Of a stretch of 64,000 nucleotides of DNA, positions 38,274 to 51,251 are shown piece after piece; positions within the stretch are counted from its first letter, which is position 1, and every line of letters starts with the position of its first letter. Under the pieces are notes generated by a model. That model was not told the DNA's origin. It ran no database searches and saw only the letters and a list, made by a program, of their open reading frames with translations. Made by a program: the position numbers and the translations under genes. Source of the DNA: Isochrysis galbana (taxonomy: Eukaryota; Haptophyta; Isochrysidales; Isochrysidaceae); the NCBI GenBank assembly GCA_018136815.1, contig CM030945.1, positions 161,811 through 225,810 of the forward strand, written 5' to 3'.

Positions 38274-38482
38274 GGGGTTGGAGCGATGGGCTGGCCACGA
38301 CAGGCCAGGACGCGCGAGGCAGGCGAGCCTGCCACTACTGAGAGAGTGGGTCAGCAGGGCAGTGGGCTCCTGGCAAGCCATCAGGCGTGCCAGGAGCATG
38401 GGTGGTTCCTCCCCCATGGCAAGGGAGGAGTGGAGAGAGGGGGGGGCTCGTGCCCCCCCATGGGTCAACCAAGTATAAACTT
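38274..38482 (+). repeat. Left arm of a large inverted repeat (retroposon fragment)
   Basis: About 205 bp, nearly identical in reverse complement to 38596-38818, with a 113-bp spacer. The end nearest the spacer is accaagtataaacttagttg, also found at 40703 (inverted), 41232 and 50901. 38081-38273 in front is retroposon-like GC-rich sequence. Confidence 0.85.
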
Positions 38483-38595
38483 AGTTGATATCTCTAGATA
38501 TTTCAGGGATATTTGGGCTCTTGCTGGGATATCTATACAGGTTATTTGGGTTATAGAACAATAAACACGTTTAACGTACTGTAGTTAGTTGTTCA

Positions 38596-38818
38596 CTAAG
38601 TTTATACTTAGTTCGCCCATGGGGGGGCACGAGCCCCCCCCTCTCTCCACTCCTCCCCTGCCATGGGGGAGGAACCACCCATGCTCCTGGCACGCCTGAT
38701 GGCTTGCCAAGAGCCCACTGCCCTGCTGACCCACTCTCTCAGTGGCAGGCTCGCCTGCCTCGCGCGTCCTGGCCTGTCGTGGCCAGCCCATCGCTCCAAC
38801 CCCCCCTCCCCTCCTGTT
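38596..38818 (-). repeat. Right arm of the large inverted repeat
   Basis: Reverse complement of 38274-38482. The transcript of both arms would fold into a hairpin of about 200 bp. Confidence 0.85.
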
Positions 38819-38868
38819 CGACAGAAAAGAAAAAAATAACTGTAGTTAGTAGTTAGCTCCACATAGGC

Positions 38869-38985
38869 CTTGGCAGAAATATCCGGATATATCTACTGGA
38901 TATTTGGGCGAATTTTGGCAGGACTAGCTATCTCTGGATATTTCCATGGGTGCCCTGGATACTTGGTGGATATTTGGGTGGGTGT
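38869..38985. repeat. GGATATTTGGG repeat member
   Basis: Starts ggccttggcagaaatatcc, the same (inverted) end as 40540-40556, and contains several GGATATTTGGG units. Confidence 0.6.
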
Positions 38986-39485
38986 GGGGGGTCTACGCGC
39001 TAAAACAAAACCCTTGCAGAGCAAGAATGAGCGCGTGGCTCGGCTGGGGGTCACTAGGAAAGTCCCACACAGAGGATAGGGTAGATTACGTTAATAAAGA
39101 GGCTGAATAACTAATACTTACTCGATCGCAGGATGATTACGACAGACACAGACAGAGCCTGCGAGCACGCAGCGCCATGCCGCGGCGAGGTGAAGCCCTC
39201 TTGCCCCCAGGCCCGCAGCCATTGCCATCCCCATGCCTGCCCGAGCAAATGCGCGGCGCGCGAGCTACGGGCTCGCGTTTGCGCCGCTCGCTCAGCTCGC
39301 GCCGCGCGCCGCGCCAGTTGCCCTCTCACTCAAGCAAGCACGTGGTTGCCCACTGCCCACAACCACAACCACACACACCCTCCAATCGCACATGAGCATG
39401 AATTACCACACCACCACCTCATCACCCACCGCCCACCGCTGCGCTCACAGCTTCCAAACGGCTGCGATCATCATCGCGCCGGAGT

Positions 39486-39890
39486 TTGGAAGAGGAGGAG
39501 GAGGAGGAGGAGATGCGAGAGGAGCTGGCGGTGGTGGGGCCGCTCACTCTCGACGGCGTGCAAGAGTCCGAGGAGCTGCAGGACGAAAAGGAGGAGGAGG
39601 AGGAGGGAAGCGCGATCGACGAGACGGACGAGATGGCCAACGAGAGGACAACCGAGGACGGGGAGAGCGGCGCGGCGGCCGGCAGCTCATCATCTCCAAC
39701 GTTGAAGGTGGGTGTGCGAGTCGTGTACGATACGTTGGGCCAATGCGTTATCACCGCGATGGGCGACGGCACACTACATGGGAATAAGAAGTTGCAGTTG
39801 GAGTTCGAGGCGAACGGGGCGAAGAGGCGCAAATGGGTCAACAAGAGCGATGTGTGCTTGCAGGTATGCCATACAAGTTTGATGGGTTGA
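39486..39890 (+). CDS. Acidic N-terminal part of a hAT-like transposon gene
   Basis: 134 codons: a Glu-rich start, then an acidic linker and a basic/aliphatic segment (LKVGVRVVYDTLGQCVITAM, QLEFEANGAKRRKWVNKSDV) resembling a small beta-barrel (Tudor/KOW-like). The same segment occurs in the interrupted relic at 18940-19060. It precedes the hAT C-terminal relic by four bases, in another frame. The catalytic core between them is missing, so the pair is a deletion derivative. Domain naming is inference. Confidence 0.4.
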   Translation: MEEEEEEEEMREELAVVGPLTLDGVQESEELQDEKEEEEEGSAIDETDEMANERTTEDGESGAAAGSSSSPTLKVGVRVVYDTLGQCVITAMGDGTLHGNKKLQLEFEANGAKRRKWVNKSDVCLQVCHTSLMG

Positions 39891-39893
39891 TGG

Positions 39894-40236
39894 GTGCTTG
39901 CTACCCTCACTTGCTTCGCCCACATTCCAAACATAGCCGATGGGATGAAGAATGAATTGCCAGATTATTTGCAAGCATGTCAAGGCCTTGTTATTGACCA
40001 TGGAGATGTCGGCGACTTTACTACATCGGTGCTCAAATGGTGGGCATCGCATCACAAACGCTTCCCTATGTGGGCACAAGCAGCTAGGATTGCTTTTTGT
40101 CTCAGTCCCAATTCAGCTGCTTCGTGAACGTGTCTTCTCATTACTCCAGTGCTCGTTTGGTGCGAACCGTGATAGCTCTTTAGCAGACCAAGTTCAAGCG
40201 TCAGTGATGTTGCGATACAATCGCAGCAAACGCTAG
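39894..40236 (+). pseudogene. hAT transposase C-terminal dimerisation domain, frameshifted
   Basis: The first frame reads SVLKWWASHHKRFPMWAQAA and RIAFCLSPNSAAS then stops; the next frame continues RERVFSLLQCSFGANRDSSL and ends VMLRYNRSKR. Together they make the hAT C-terminal signature (W...FP...A...L..P.SAASERVFS...R..L....ML..N). A single extra T near 40122 separates the frames. No DDE core is present. Confidence 0.75.
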
Positions 40237-40449
40237 CAGGCGTGATGTGTGACGTGCGACGTGCAAGTGCCAAGTACCAAGTAGCAAACTTCAAATGTAG
40301 GTATGTGTATGTGAAAATTGCAGCAGCTATAGCTATAGACCAATAGTCTACAAGTGGTGGGAGATGATGGTGTATGTGAGGTAGACGTAGACGTGTAACG
40401 GGCTCGAAAATCGAAAATACCGCGCGGGCATGCTAGCGGTATTTATAGC

Positions 40450-40556
40450 GCACAACTGGATATTTTTCTGGATATTTGGGTAAATTGCTGGATATTTTGC
40501 GGATATTTTTGCTGGATATTTGGGTCCGATTTTGTGGATATTTCTGCCAAGGCCTA
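40450..40556. repeat. GGATATTTGGG repeat member (inverted relative to 38869)
   Basis: Contains seven GGATATTT-type units and ends tttctgccaaggcctag, the complement of the start at 38869. The preceding 40237-40449 has no gene. Confidence 0.6.
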
Positions 40557-40693
40557 GCTCCACAGTAAGCTGCCGTTTCGCCCGCAAGGCTTGCTTGCGC
40601 AAGGTGCTGGCAAGCCCGCCCATGCCCTACGGCCTTGGTTAGGTACCTATCAATAGCTTATTACTAGGTTTGGCGCCCGCAGCTATCTAGATA

Positions 40694-40880
40694 GATGCAC
40701 AACTAAGTTTATACTTGGTTCGCCCATGGGGGGGCACGAGCGCCCCCCTCTCTCCACTCCTCCCCTGCCGTGGGGGGGGAACCACCCACCACCCATCCTC
40801 CTGGGCCATGCCTGATGGCTTTGCCAGGAGGCCACTGCCCTGCTGACCCATCCCTCTCCCCACAGGCACGCCTGGTTGTC
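40694..40880 (-). repeat. Partial copy of the 38.3-38.8 kb inverted-repeat family
   Basis: aactaagtttatacttggtt followed by the cgcccatgggggggcacgag block, as in 38596 onward, with about 80 percent visible identity over the first 150 bp. 40881-41230 shows nothing further apart from another accaagtataaacttagttg at 41232. Confidence 0.65.
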
Positions 40881-41307
40881 GAGTCGAGCGCTACCGGAGG
40901 GTTCTGAGCCACTCCGTCGCGAGCGGCACCGGCGGCTAGCGCGGCACTTTAGCCCTCCTCCCCGCCGGGAGTCGGGTGAATGAAATTCTGGGCTGGGTCG
41001 GGCAACCCCATTTGGGTGTCTGATTGGGGACGAACGGGGAAGAGGTGGAAGGAGGGCAGTTAAGGGCGGTGTTTAGCTAGTATCGGGAGGGCCGAAAACT
41101 AGTAGGTGTGTAGCCCAGAATCTTCAGAAGTGTGAAGGCAGAGCATGGGATTGGGGTTGACCGACAGGCTCCCCGGAGGGGAATTGGAATTGGTGCCTGA
41201 GAGAGGGTCGCGAGAGGCGCCCCCCCATGCTAAACCAAGTATAAACTTAGTTGGGGTCGGCTAGGATATAAAATAAATCAATAATTTATCTTACACCCCT
41301 CCCCTCA

Positions 41308-42182
41308 GACTAATCTTATGATTGGTCGCCATGGAGGGGGGCCTCGCGCCCCCCCCACTCTCTCGACTCCCCTCATGGGGGGCGAGAACCATCCACCCCC
41401 CTGCGCTGCCTCTTGGCATGTAGGGGGGACTCACCCAGACTGACTGCCCAGACTCTCCCTGAGAGTCAGGCACAGATCGCACATCGCACGCCCTGGCCCG
41501 CGTTGGCCTGCTTCTCGCTCTGACCAACCCCTCCTCCCCCTGGCCCCCCCTGATCAGGAGCCCCCAGCCAGCTCCTGTCGACCGGCAGGGGCTCGAGAGC
41601 CAGCGAGGGAGAGGCAGGAGGGGCCAGGGCCATGCCCCAGCCTCACCTGCCCCCTGAGCTGTGCTCCCAGGCCCCTGCAGGCCTCCTGGGGACCTGAAGA
41701 GGGGCCGCAGGCGCGCGCCATGGGCCCCCGCCGCAGGGAAGAGAGGAGGAAGTGGGAAGAGGGAGGGGAGGGGGGAGTGGCAGCTCTCCCCTCCGGCGTT
41801 TACGTGTCTTCTCACCCCGTTTGGGTAAGAGAAGACGGGGGCACCAGAACCAGGAGGGAAGGGCCGCGGCTTGCCGCGGCGACTCGCCTCGGCGAGAGAG
41901 ATTAGCGCTTCTGGGCTCCCATTCACGAGTGCCCCCCCCCCCCTGCGTTGTTTTTACCCGAAAGGGGTTTTCCCCCAGCGTGGACTCGAGGAGAGGACGT
42001 GCTGGGGTGCGCGGGGTCGGTGCGTGCACTGGGGGGAGGACAAATATCGAGGGGAGGGGGCAGTGCCCCCTCCCCCCGGTAGCACTCGGACACCTGGCTC
42101 GTCAGGCATGGCGGGATTCCGGGACGGAAAAGTTGTGTCCAATTAGCTAGTGGGGTTGGCTAGAATATAACATTAATTATTT
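41308..42182 (+). mobile_element. Retroposon copy B, 17-bp target duplication (empty site for the MITE)
   Basis: Flanked by TTACACCCCTCCCCTCA at 41291-41307 and 42183-42199. Same sequence as copy A without the 528-bp MITE, so it gives the unfilled site. Immediately upstream (41232-41290) lies the AT-rich 3' end of another family member (ggggtcggctaggatata), showing insertion next to or into an older copy. Confidence 0.88.
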
Positions 42183-42199
42183 TTACACCCCTCCCCTCA

Positions 42200-43112
42200 A
42201 TAAACCTACATACACCATACGTGAACACAAGACTGCCAGGTGGCAGGTGGACGTCGGTACTCGGCTACTACGCAGTAGTATGCAACATGCGCTTTGGAAG
42301 CCGATGCCGTATGAACACAGACACCATGCATACGCACACGTGGCATGCATGCGAAAGAGGGGATACCCTCTCTTACCCAAGACCGCGCAGCCTGCAGAAC
42401 ACATCGCAAGCGAGAACATTAAGGCACCATACGAGCTCAGCTAGCGGTCCACATTCTCCATGGAGCTCATGCACCATCACACACGATAACTCACAAGCTT
42501 GAGGTGCTCGCGAAAGGCGCCAACGTCGTCGAATGGAATGTCCTACGCCCCTCGTGTGACGGGAGTGCTGCGGCACCGCGCCAAGTATTCCTGCGCCCCA
42601 CTCGATGGCAGGCGACCCTCGAACACGAGGACGCGGAGCCAAATGCCAGAAGCTGCGGGGACCTTGCTCGAGTCGGTGCGCGTGCATTGCGGCGAGGAGA
42701 CCTAAATATTCCATGGCACAGCACTCATGCTCATGCATCCAAATTGATTGCTGAACGGGATATGCACCGGAAACGCCCGCTAACCGAAGGCGCATTCCAA
42801 AGCGAGGAAGTGCGACGGCCATGCCGCGCAAGCGCCGTGCAATGAACTGCATACGTAAGAACCGACGCTAGCTTCCACAAGAGTTGCGGGTGTTGGCGGC
42901 GCGCATGCGCATCCACCCCCCCCCCCCCCCAGTCCTCACAACGCTAAAGCATGCCTCCTGCATCCAAGCAATGTGGGGCGCTCCGCTCCAGCCCGTCCTC
43001 TCCCAATTTCTAGCTTCTTCTCTTTATCCCTCTCGCATCCAAAACGAAGCATCCTGCGCCGCGTAGGCGCCCCTCCCCGTCGCAGGGTGCCAAACGATGG
43101 CGCGCGCATGTG
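42200..43112. other. Stretch without a supported gene
   Basis: The 113-codon plus frame at 42504-42845 and the minus frames opposite show no domain. A C run at 42917-42930. Probably the 3' flank of the AMPK-beta gene plus old repeat. Confidence 0.35.
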
Positions 43113-46341
<3,229 letters not shown>

Positions 46342-49300
46342 AGGGAGGAGGGAGACAGGGAGAGGGCGGGGGAGGGGGGGGGCCGGCGCCGCCCCGCCGC
46401 CCGTCGGCTGGGGCCCGCAGAGCGAGGCTCAGAGCGCCAGAGCCTTCTCTCACCTAAACGGGCTCTCTTTCTTCTGTATGGCCCCAGGGCCAAAATATCT
46501 TCTCTCTCTCACGGGGACACCACACACTCACTCTCTCTCTCCTCACTCGCACTCCAACCACTCTCTTCTCCGGTGGTACGCCCACTGATTTCATAGTTCT
46601 CCGAACGCCTCCTTTACGTCTTTCATGGCGCTGCTCCGGCTCTTCTCTCTTGCTCGTGGCACAGCACACCCACCTCTCCTCCTTCAACCTCATCTTCTGT
46701 TCTTTGAAAACACCCTTGAAATTTCACCAATTCTTGAAGTGGCCTCGCTTGCATCATGTGCTCCCTCGTTCTCAGGTCTCAATTCCATCCTCGCTAGAAC
46801 TCGAGTACGAGGTACTCGTACAGGAAGAAACAAGGCCATACGAATGAATCAAACGTTGAAAAGAATTGGCGGAAAAGTGCAGCTCCAGCTTCGAGCTGGC
46901 GTTCATCTGACGATCCACGTAACAAAAGGCTCTCTCTCCAAGTGTTCTTTGGCGCCACTCCGCTAGACACCTGTGCTCTCCGCGCTCTCTCTCCTCTCTC
47001 TCTCTGCTCCATAATTCGCTCTCTGGTCTCTCCCCTCTCCTCTCTCCCCTATCTCTCCCCTATCTCTCCCCTATCTCCCTCCTCTCTCCCTCCTCTCTCC
47101 CTCTCCCCTCTCCCCTCTCCCCTCTCCCCTCTCCCCTCTCCTCCGCTCTCTCCTCTCTCTCCCCTCTCCCCTCTCCCTTCCCTCTCTCCCTCTCGGCCCT
47201 CGTGGGGGGCGGCGGCGGCGGAGCCTCCCCCCCCCCCCCACCTTTCCCGCGCGGGAAGGGGGCGGGGGGGAAGCGCCCTCCCCTCCCGAGGAGCACAAGC
47301 AAGGCAAGGTCGTTCTTATTGTACCAAGTAGAGGAGAGAGGGACTACTCTACTTTCTATCAGGCAGGCCCAGACACGCTTGCTCCGCCCGCGCCGCCCGT
47401 TCCGGCCCGTGATTCGTCACGCACACGTGCGCCGGCACGGAACTCCTCCCCCCCTCACCCCACGCTCCTCCCCCGCCCCCCTCCCCCCCCCCTCCCCCGC
47501 CCTTCCCCCGTTGAGCCCGTGCTTCCATACTCATCTAGTGCTTTTCGCGCATTAGCATTAAGGTAATTACGCGTCCATTATTTCGCTTTGAGAGCTGCTT
47601 TAATGTGTGATGGCCATGGCCAGTGGAGGAGCCCTATGCCCTGTGCCTATCATCCTGGTTGCCACTAGCCACTGGCTGCGCTCTTGCCGTGGTGGAGTGC
47701 GTAGTGTGGGTGCTTGACCCATTTGGTTTGTCTACCTGTGTTGGGCCCGGCCAGAGTTTGGGTGGTCGAACACTATTTTAGTTTTAACTTCTAAAGGTGT
47801 AAAAATTAAAAAGTCAGGATTCAGGAAGTACGAAATACGTGGCGCGCGGCGCAGCCGCACGTACGTCGGGATAGCGGGGGCGATGCATCCCAATGGATGC
47901 CGGTGCTCCTCGACTACTGCCGATCTGCCACGCACCGTGGCGACGCCTCCGCCGCGCCATCCTTGTTGCTCTTGCACGCGGCGTATCGCCAGTGTGCAGT
48001 GTGCCGTCAGCACCGCACTGATACCACTCTGGCAACACCAGCTCCGCACCGAAGCACGCCGCCACCGGCCGCCACGGCCGGCGCCCTCGCCCCTCACCAC
48101 AGCCAAGAGCACGAACGAACCGCTAACCCTCGCCCCTCGTCCGGAGGAAACACCTCCTCCTCCTATGCGAGCATCACGCATCACCGCCAGTGCATCAGCC
48201 GGAGATCATAAACCCCAGCCGGAGACCATAAACAGCTACATTGTCATTGACAAAGTTGTATTTGTCAATGCGATTGTTAATTGTCTAGGAACTAAGGCCT
48301 GTAACCAGATAACTGGGTATCGTGCTACTCACCTACCCACATCCGATTTCCACTACCCACCTCCATGTGGGTAGGGGGGGGGCTACTACCCACTGGTTCC
48401 GAATAGTGAAATTCCACTATTCAGGATAATCACGCGGGTAGCGGCGGCAGAGCCGCCGTACAGCAGTGCGCAGTGCGCGCGCGCCGAAGACAAGCTCGGG
48501 CGCTTTGTATTGGTATTGGCCGCGCCCAGCGCAGCTGGCGGTGTCGTGCCCTTGCAGCGCTAATGCCAGCGCGCTGCCAGCAACTAGCAGCACATGCGGC
48601 CACGCAGAGTGGATGCGCGGGGTGCCGAGCCTGGTCCGCAGAATGACTCCCGCCGCCGGCCATCTGCCGGCAGCAACTGCCCGACGGCCGCATGCCCACA
48701 GCAGCATCTTCTTTGGCGACAGGTTCACCTCCCTCCCGCCTGCCGCCTCGCGCCGGCGCGCCGGCTCCCGCCTCTCAAAACGGACACCGCCGCAAAATAA
48801 GTAAAAAGAAGGCGACCTCCTTGCGTGCTCCTCGCGTTTTTAGGCTAAGTCGAGCGTTCAGGTAGCGCCGGTGCAAGGAACCGCCCCCTTGTGTGACCCT
48901 GATTCCCCCTTTGGTGTTGGCCGTTGGATTATATCGTGGCGCTATTTTACCTCGGTCTTCATCAACTCACTTAATGGTTTTCGAAAGATTCCCTCCTTAT
49001 TCCTGTGCGTAACTGTCGCCCCCGTCGGATCGTCCGTCGCTCTCTTGTCGGCATTCTCTTCCTTGTTCGGTCTGTCAGCAGGTTCAGGTTCCTGTGCGTT
49101 CCGTGATAAGGATACGTTAGTGTGGAGAGTGTTGACGTGAGTGTGGTGTCATCTCGTCGGTCCATCGGCCCCTAACCTTCTGTCGTCTGTCGTTCTTCGT
49201 TCGTCGCTCTCGTTCTCGTTCTCGTTCCCGTTCTCGTCCCTCGTTCTCAAAACTACCTCAATACCAAACCTCCCCACTCCCTCAGCCCCAGCCTATCAAT

Positions 49301-49533
49301 CCCGACCCCCCCAGCCATGTCCGCTCCGTCGTCGCGCTCGCCCTCGCCCAAGCCCGTCCTCCCGCCTTTCGCCTTTCTCTGCTGAGGAGGTGGTCCAGCC
49401 CGCCATTCCATCACTCCCGGCCATCTCAGCCGCGCCTCCCGCCGATCGTTTCCCTTCCGTCTCGTCGCATATCGAGCCCGTGGTCATGCTGGATCCGTCA
49501 CACTCGCTCGCTCGCTCAGTGCTCAGTCGCTCA
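46342..49533. other. Three-kilobase stretch with little supported content
   Basis: 46342-46700 is the likely AMPK-beta promoter and 5' UTR. A CTCCC microsatellite lies at 46985-47190. 47200-47600 is homopolymer-rich. 47729-48430 has frames without domains. 49140-49400 holds a cgttctcgttctcgtt run and a block starting catgtccgctccgtcg that is repeated at 50417-50470. I see no convincing gene apart from the weak ORF at 48417-48707. Confidence 0.4.
48417..48707 (-). CDS. Weak ORF with one hydrophobic segment
   Basis: 96 codons from ATG 48707 (the frame is open further up but starts with GTG). The product has a basic N-terminus (MLLWACGRRAVAAGR), one possible membrane span (AWPHVLLVAGSALALALQG) and a basic C-terminus. 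No family recognised; other frames are equally open in this GC-rich DNA. Confidence 0.25.
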   Translation of the reverse strand: MLLWACGRRAVAAGRWPAAGVILRTRLGTPRIHSAWPHVLLVAGSALALALQGHDTASCAGRGQYQYKAPELVFGARALRTAVRRLCRRYPRDYPE

Positions 49534-49595
49534 AGGCGGCTTGCCTTCATTTGGTCTCCTTTCCCTCAGGGTTTCTTCCCCTCCCGCGGGGACTC

Positions 49596-49958
49596 TCACC
49601 CTACCATGAGCCCCCCCGCGAGCACCCCGAAGGAGAGGCCCAGGAGCACCCCGTACGCGACGAGAACGGCGTCGCCTTGGCTCGGCATGAGGGCGCGCCC
49701 CGAGAGGGCCTGGTAGACGCCCACGCCGAGCACGGCGTAGCCCGTCCCCTTGTGCGCGACCCGCCACACGGCGCGGCGTGTGGTGCGGGTGGCGGGCGTG
49801 CCGCGCACGAGCGCGTTGAGCGGCTGCAGCAGGGCGAGGGCGAAGGCGACGATCCCGAGCGTGTGATGGGGGTGCGAGAAGTGGCGAAGCGGGGAGAGTG
49901 GGGGACCCCGAGCATTGCTACGACGGTGAGGAGGGCGGCGACCGGCATGGCTTCTCAC
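49596..49958 (-). pseudogene. Cytochrome b561-like membrane fragment
   Basis: The frame encodes three hydrophobic segments with the b561 pattern: HHTLGIVAFALALLQPLNAL (His haem-ligand position before the helix), then ARG-rich RTTRRAVWRVAHKGTGYAVL (second His), and VAYGVLLGLSFGVLAGGL. b561 proteins carry electrons across membranes using two haems. The first helix lies in a different frame (PVAALLTVVAMLGV near 49900-49945), so the gene is frameshifted and partial, or the short upstream piece is an exon. It is located inside island 2, which suggests capture by a mobile element. Confidence 0.55.
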
Positions 49959-49959
49959 C

Positions 49960-50309
49960 GACCCCGCCCTTCTGCGCGCCGAAACTGACCGAGGGGTGGA
50001 ACGAGATGCTCAGCGACTGGGTCGTGTTGAAAGGGCTCCGCTCGTCCGTTTTGAGGTAGTCGACGCAAAGTGCCTCCAAGGGGAGCGGCTGGCCGTTGCG
50101 TGCCTCATGGAGTTGTTGCCCCCCCCCGGGATCGACGGCGGACTGATGCTGTCCAATGCTTCCGCAATAACCTGCATGGCAGATTTAGAAGTGCCATATG
50201 GCGGAAAGAGAGGTAAGATGAATTTTTTAAAGTTCTCGTCCATTTTTTTTATGATCCATTGCAATCGCTTGCGTACTAAATCATCAGCCGTCATTCCATT
50301 TGTAGACAT
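49960..50309 (-). pseudogene. Unknown protein of island 2, frameshifted at a homopolymer
   Basis: ATG 50309 opens MSTNGMTADDLVRKRLQWII and continues KKMDENFKKFILPLFPPYGT, reaching a run of nine G at about 50114. After that a second frame reads convincingly (QPLPLEALCVDYLKTDERSP, FNTTQSLSISFHPSVSFGAQ). One base gained or lost in the G run, by mutation or sequencing error, would explain the break. No family recognised. Confidence 0.4.
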
Positions 50310-50416
50310 GGTTGAGCACTGTGAGGTGGGTGCCTTTGCTTAGATACTAGACATTTTTTGTACCGACGCATCGCGTATTGGGAAACGAGGGGTACCAAAT
50401 GAAGGCAAACGACCTC

Positions 50417-51251
50417 ATGTCCGCTCCGTCGCTCCGTCGTCTCGCTCGCCCTCGCCCATGCCCACCATTCATTCTCCCGCCTTGGAGGATGTGCCCGCTT
50501 CACCCGCCATTCCCAACTCCGCCGTGCCTTCCGCCGCCGCCTCCCTTCCGTCCCTTGTGGTTCCTTCCGTTCCTCGTTCCTCCTGTAACCTCCAGTCCGT
50601 CAAGATGTTTTGTGGCTCAGTGGTGAGAGGGGCGGGGTCAGTACGATGAGGGGGCCAGTGCAGGCGAATGCGTGCGGCGCGCGGCGCGCGCCCGGCGAGG
50701 GACTGGACAGTTGTGGTGAATGCTCAGCCCCTGCCAACAGGCAGGAGCTGAGAATGGTTGTGCAGGCCCACCCAGGGGGTGTCTGCGAGCTGGAGCGGGA
50801 AGGGGGCGCGAGGCCCCCATAGACCCCTACGTATAAAAGTAGGTTGGGGAGGAGTGGAGAGGGGGGGGGGGGGGCTCGTGCCCCCCCATGGCCATGGGTG
50901 AACCAAGTATGAACTTAGTTGACCCGCAACAATATTAAATGGCATGATATCGGCACGTCATCATCACGAGATAAACACACAATTGCACACATATTAGCAC
51001 ACGGACCGAGCACGCCGTCATCACGTGATAAACACACAAGTGCACACATATCAGCACGCGGACCGAGCATACAACATTATTTATGCCTATGCTGCTACCT
51101 TTCACAGCTGCGGGCGCAGTATGGAATTTCAAGCAAGATGGGGTTACGCGCGCATGACGGAAGATGAACTGAAAGAAAACGGAAAGGTGTGCTCCCTATT
51201 ATCCCTGCACGATAGCACGCCACAACCAATCATGGACATGTGTGCGTAACG
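50417..51251. other. Repeat-derived stretch
   Basis: 50417-50520 repeats the block at 49316-49400 (atgtccgctccgtcg, then tcgccctcgccc). 50640-50830 relates to 30560-30960. 50838-50930 is a partial copy of the 38.3-kb inverted-repeat family ending accaagtatgaacttagttg. 50956-51070 contains a tandem duplication of about 60 bp (gataaacacacaa units). No gene. Confidence 0.5.

Larger units (their letters stand above)
49534..50415. mobile_element. Virus-like or transposon island 2 (short relative of island 1)
   Basis: The left end 49534-49558 equals 20839-20863 (25 nt). The right end 50375-50415 equals 27611-27651 (41 nt). The ends share the inverted core TTGCCTTCATTTGGT. The 882-bp unit carries, on the minus strand, an unknown ORF broken at a G run and a cytochrome b561-like fragment. 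No target duplication was found. It is interpreted as an internally deleted relative of island 1; its gene content differs. Confidence 0.5.
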
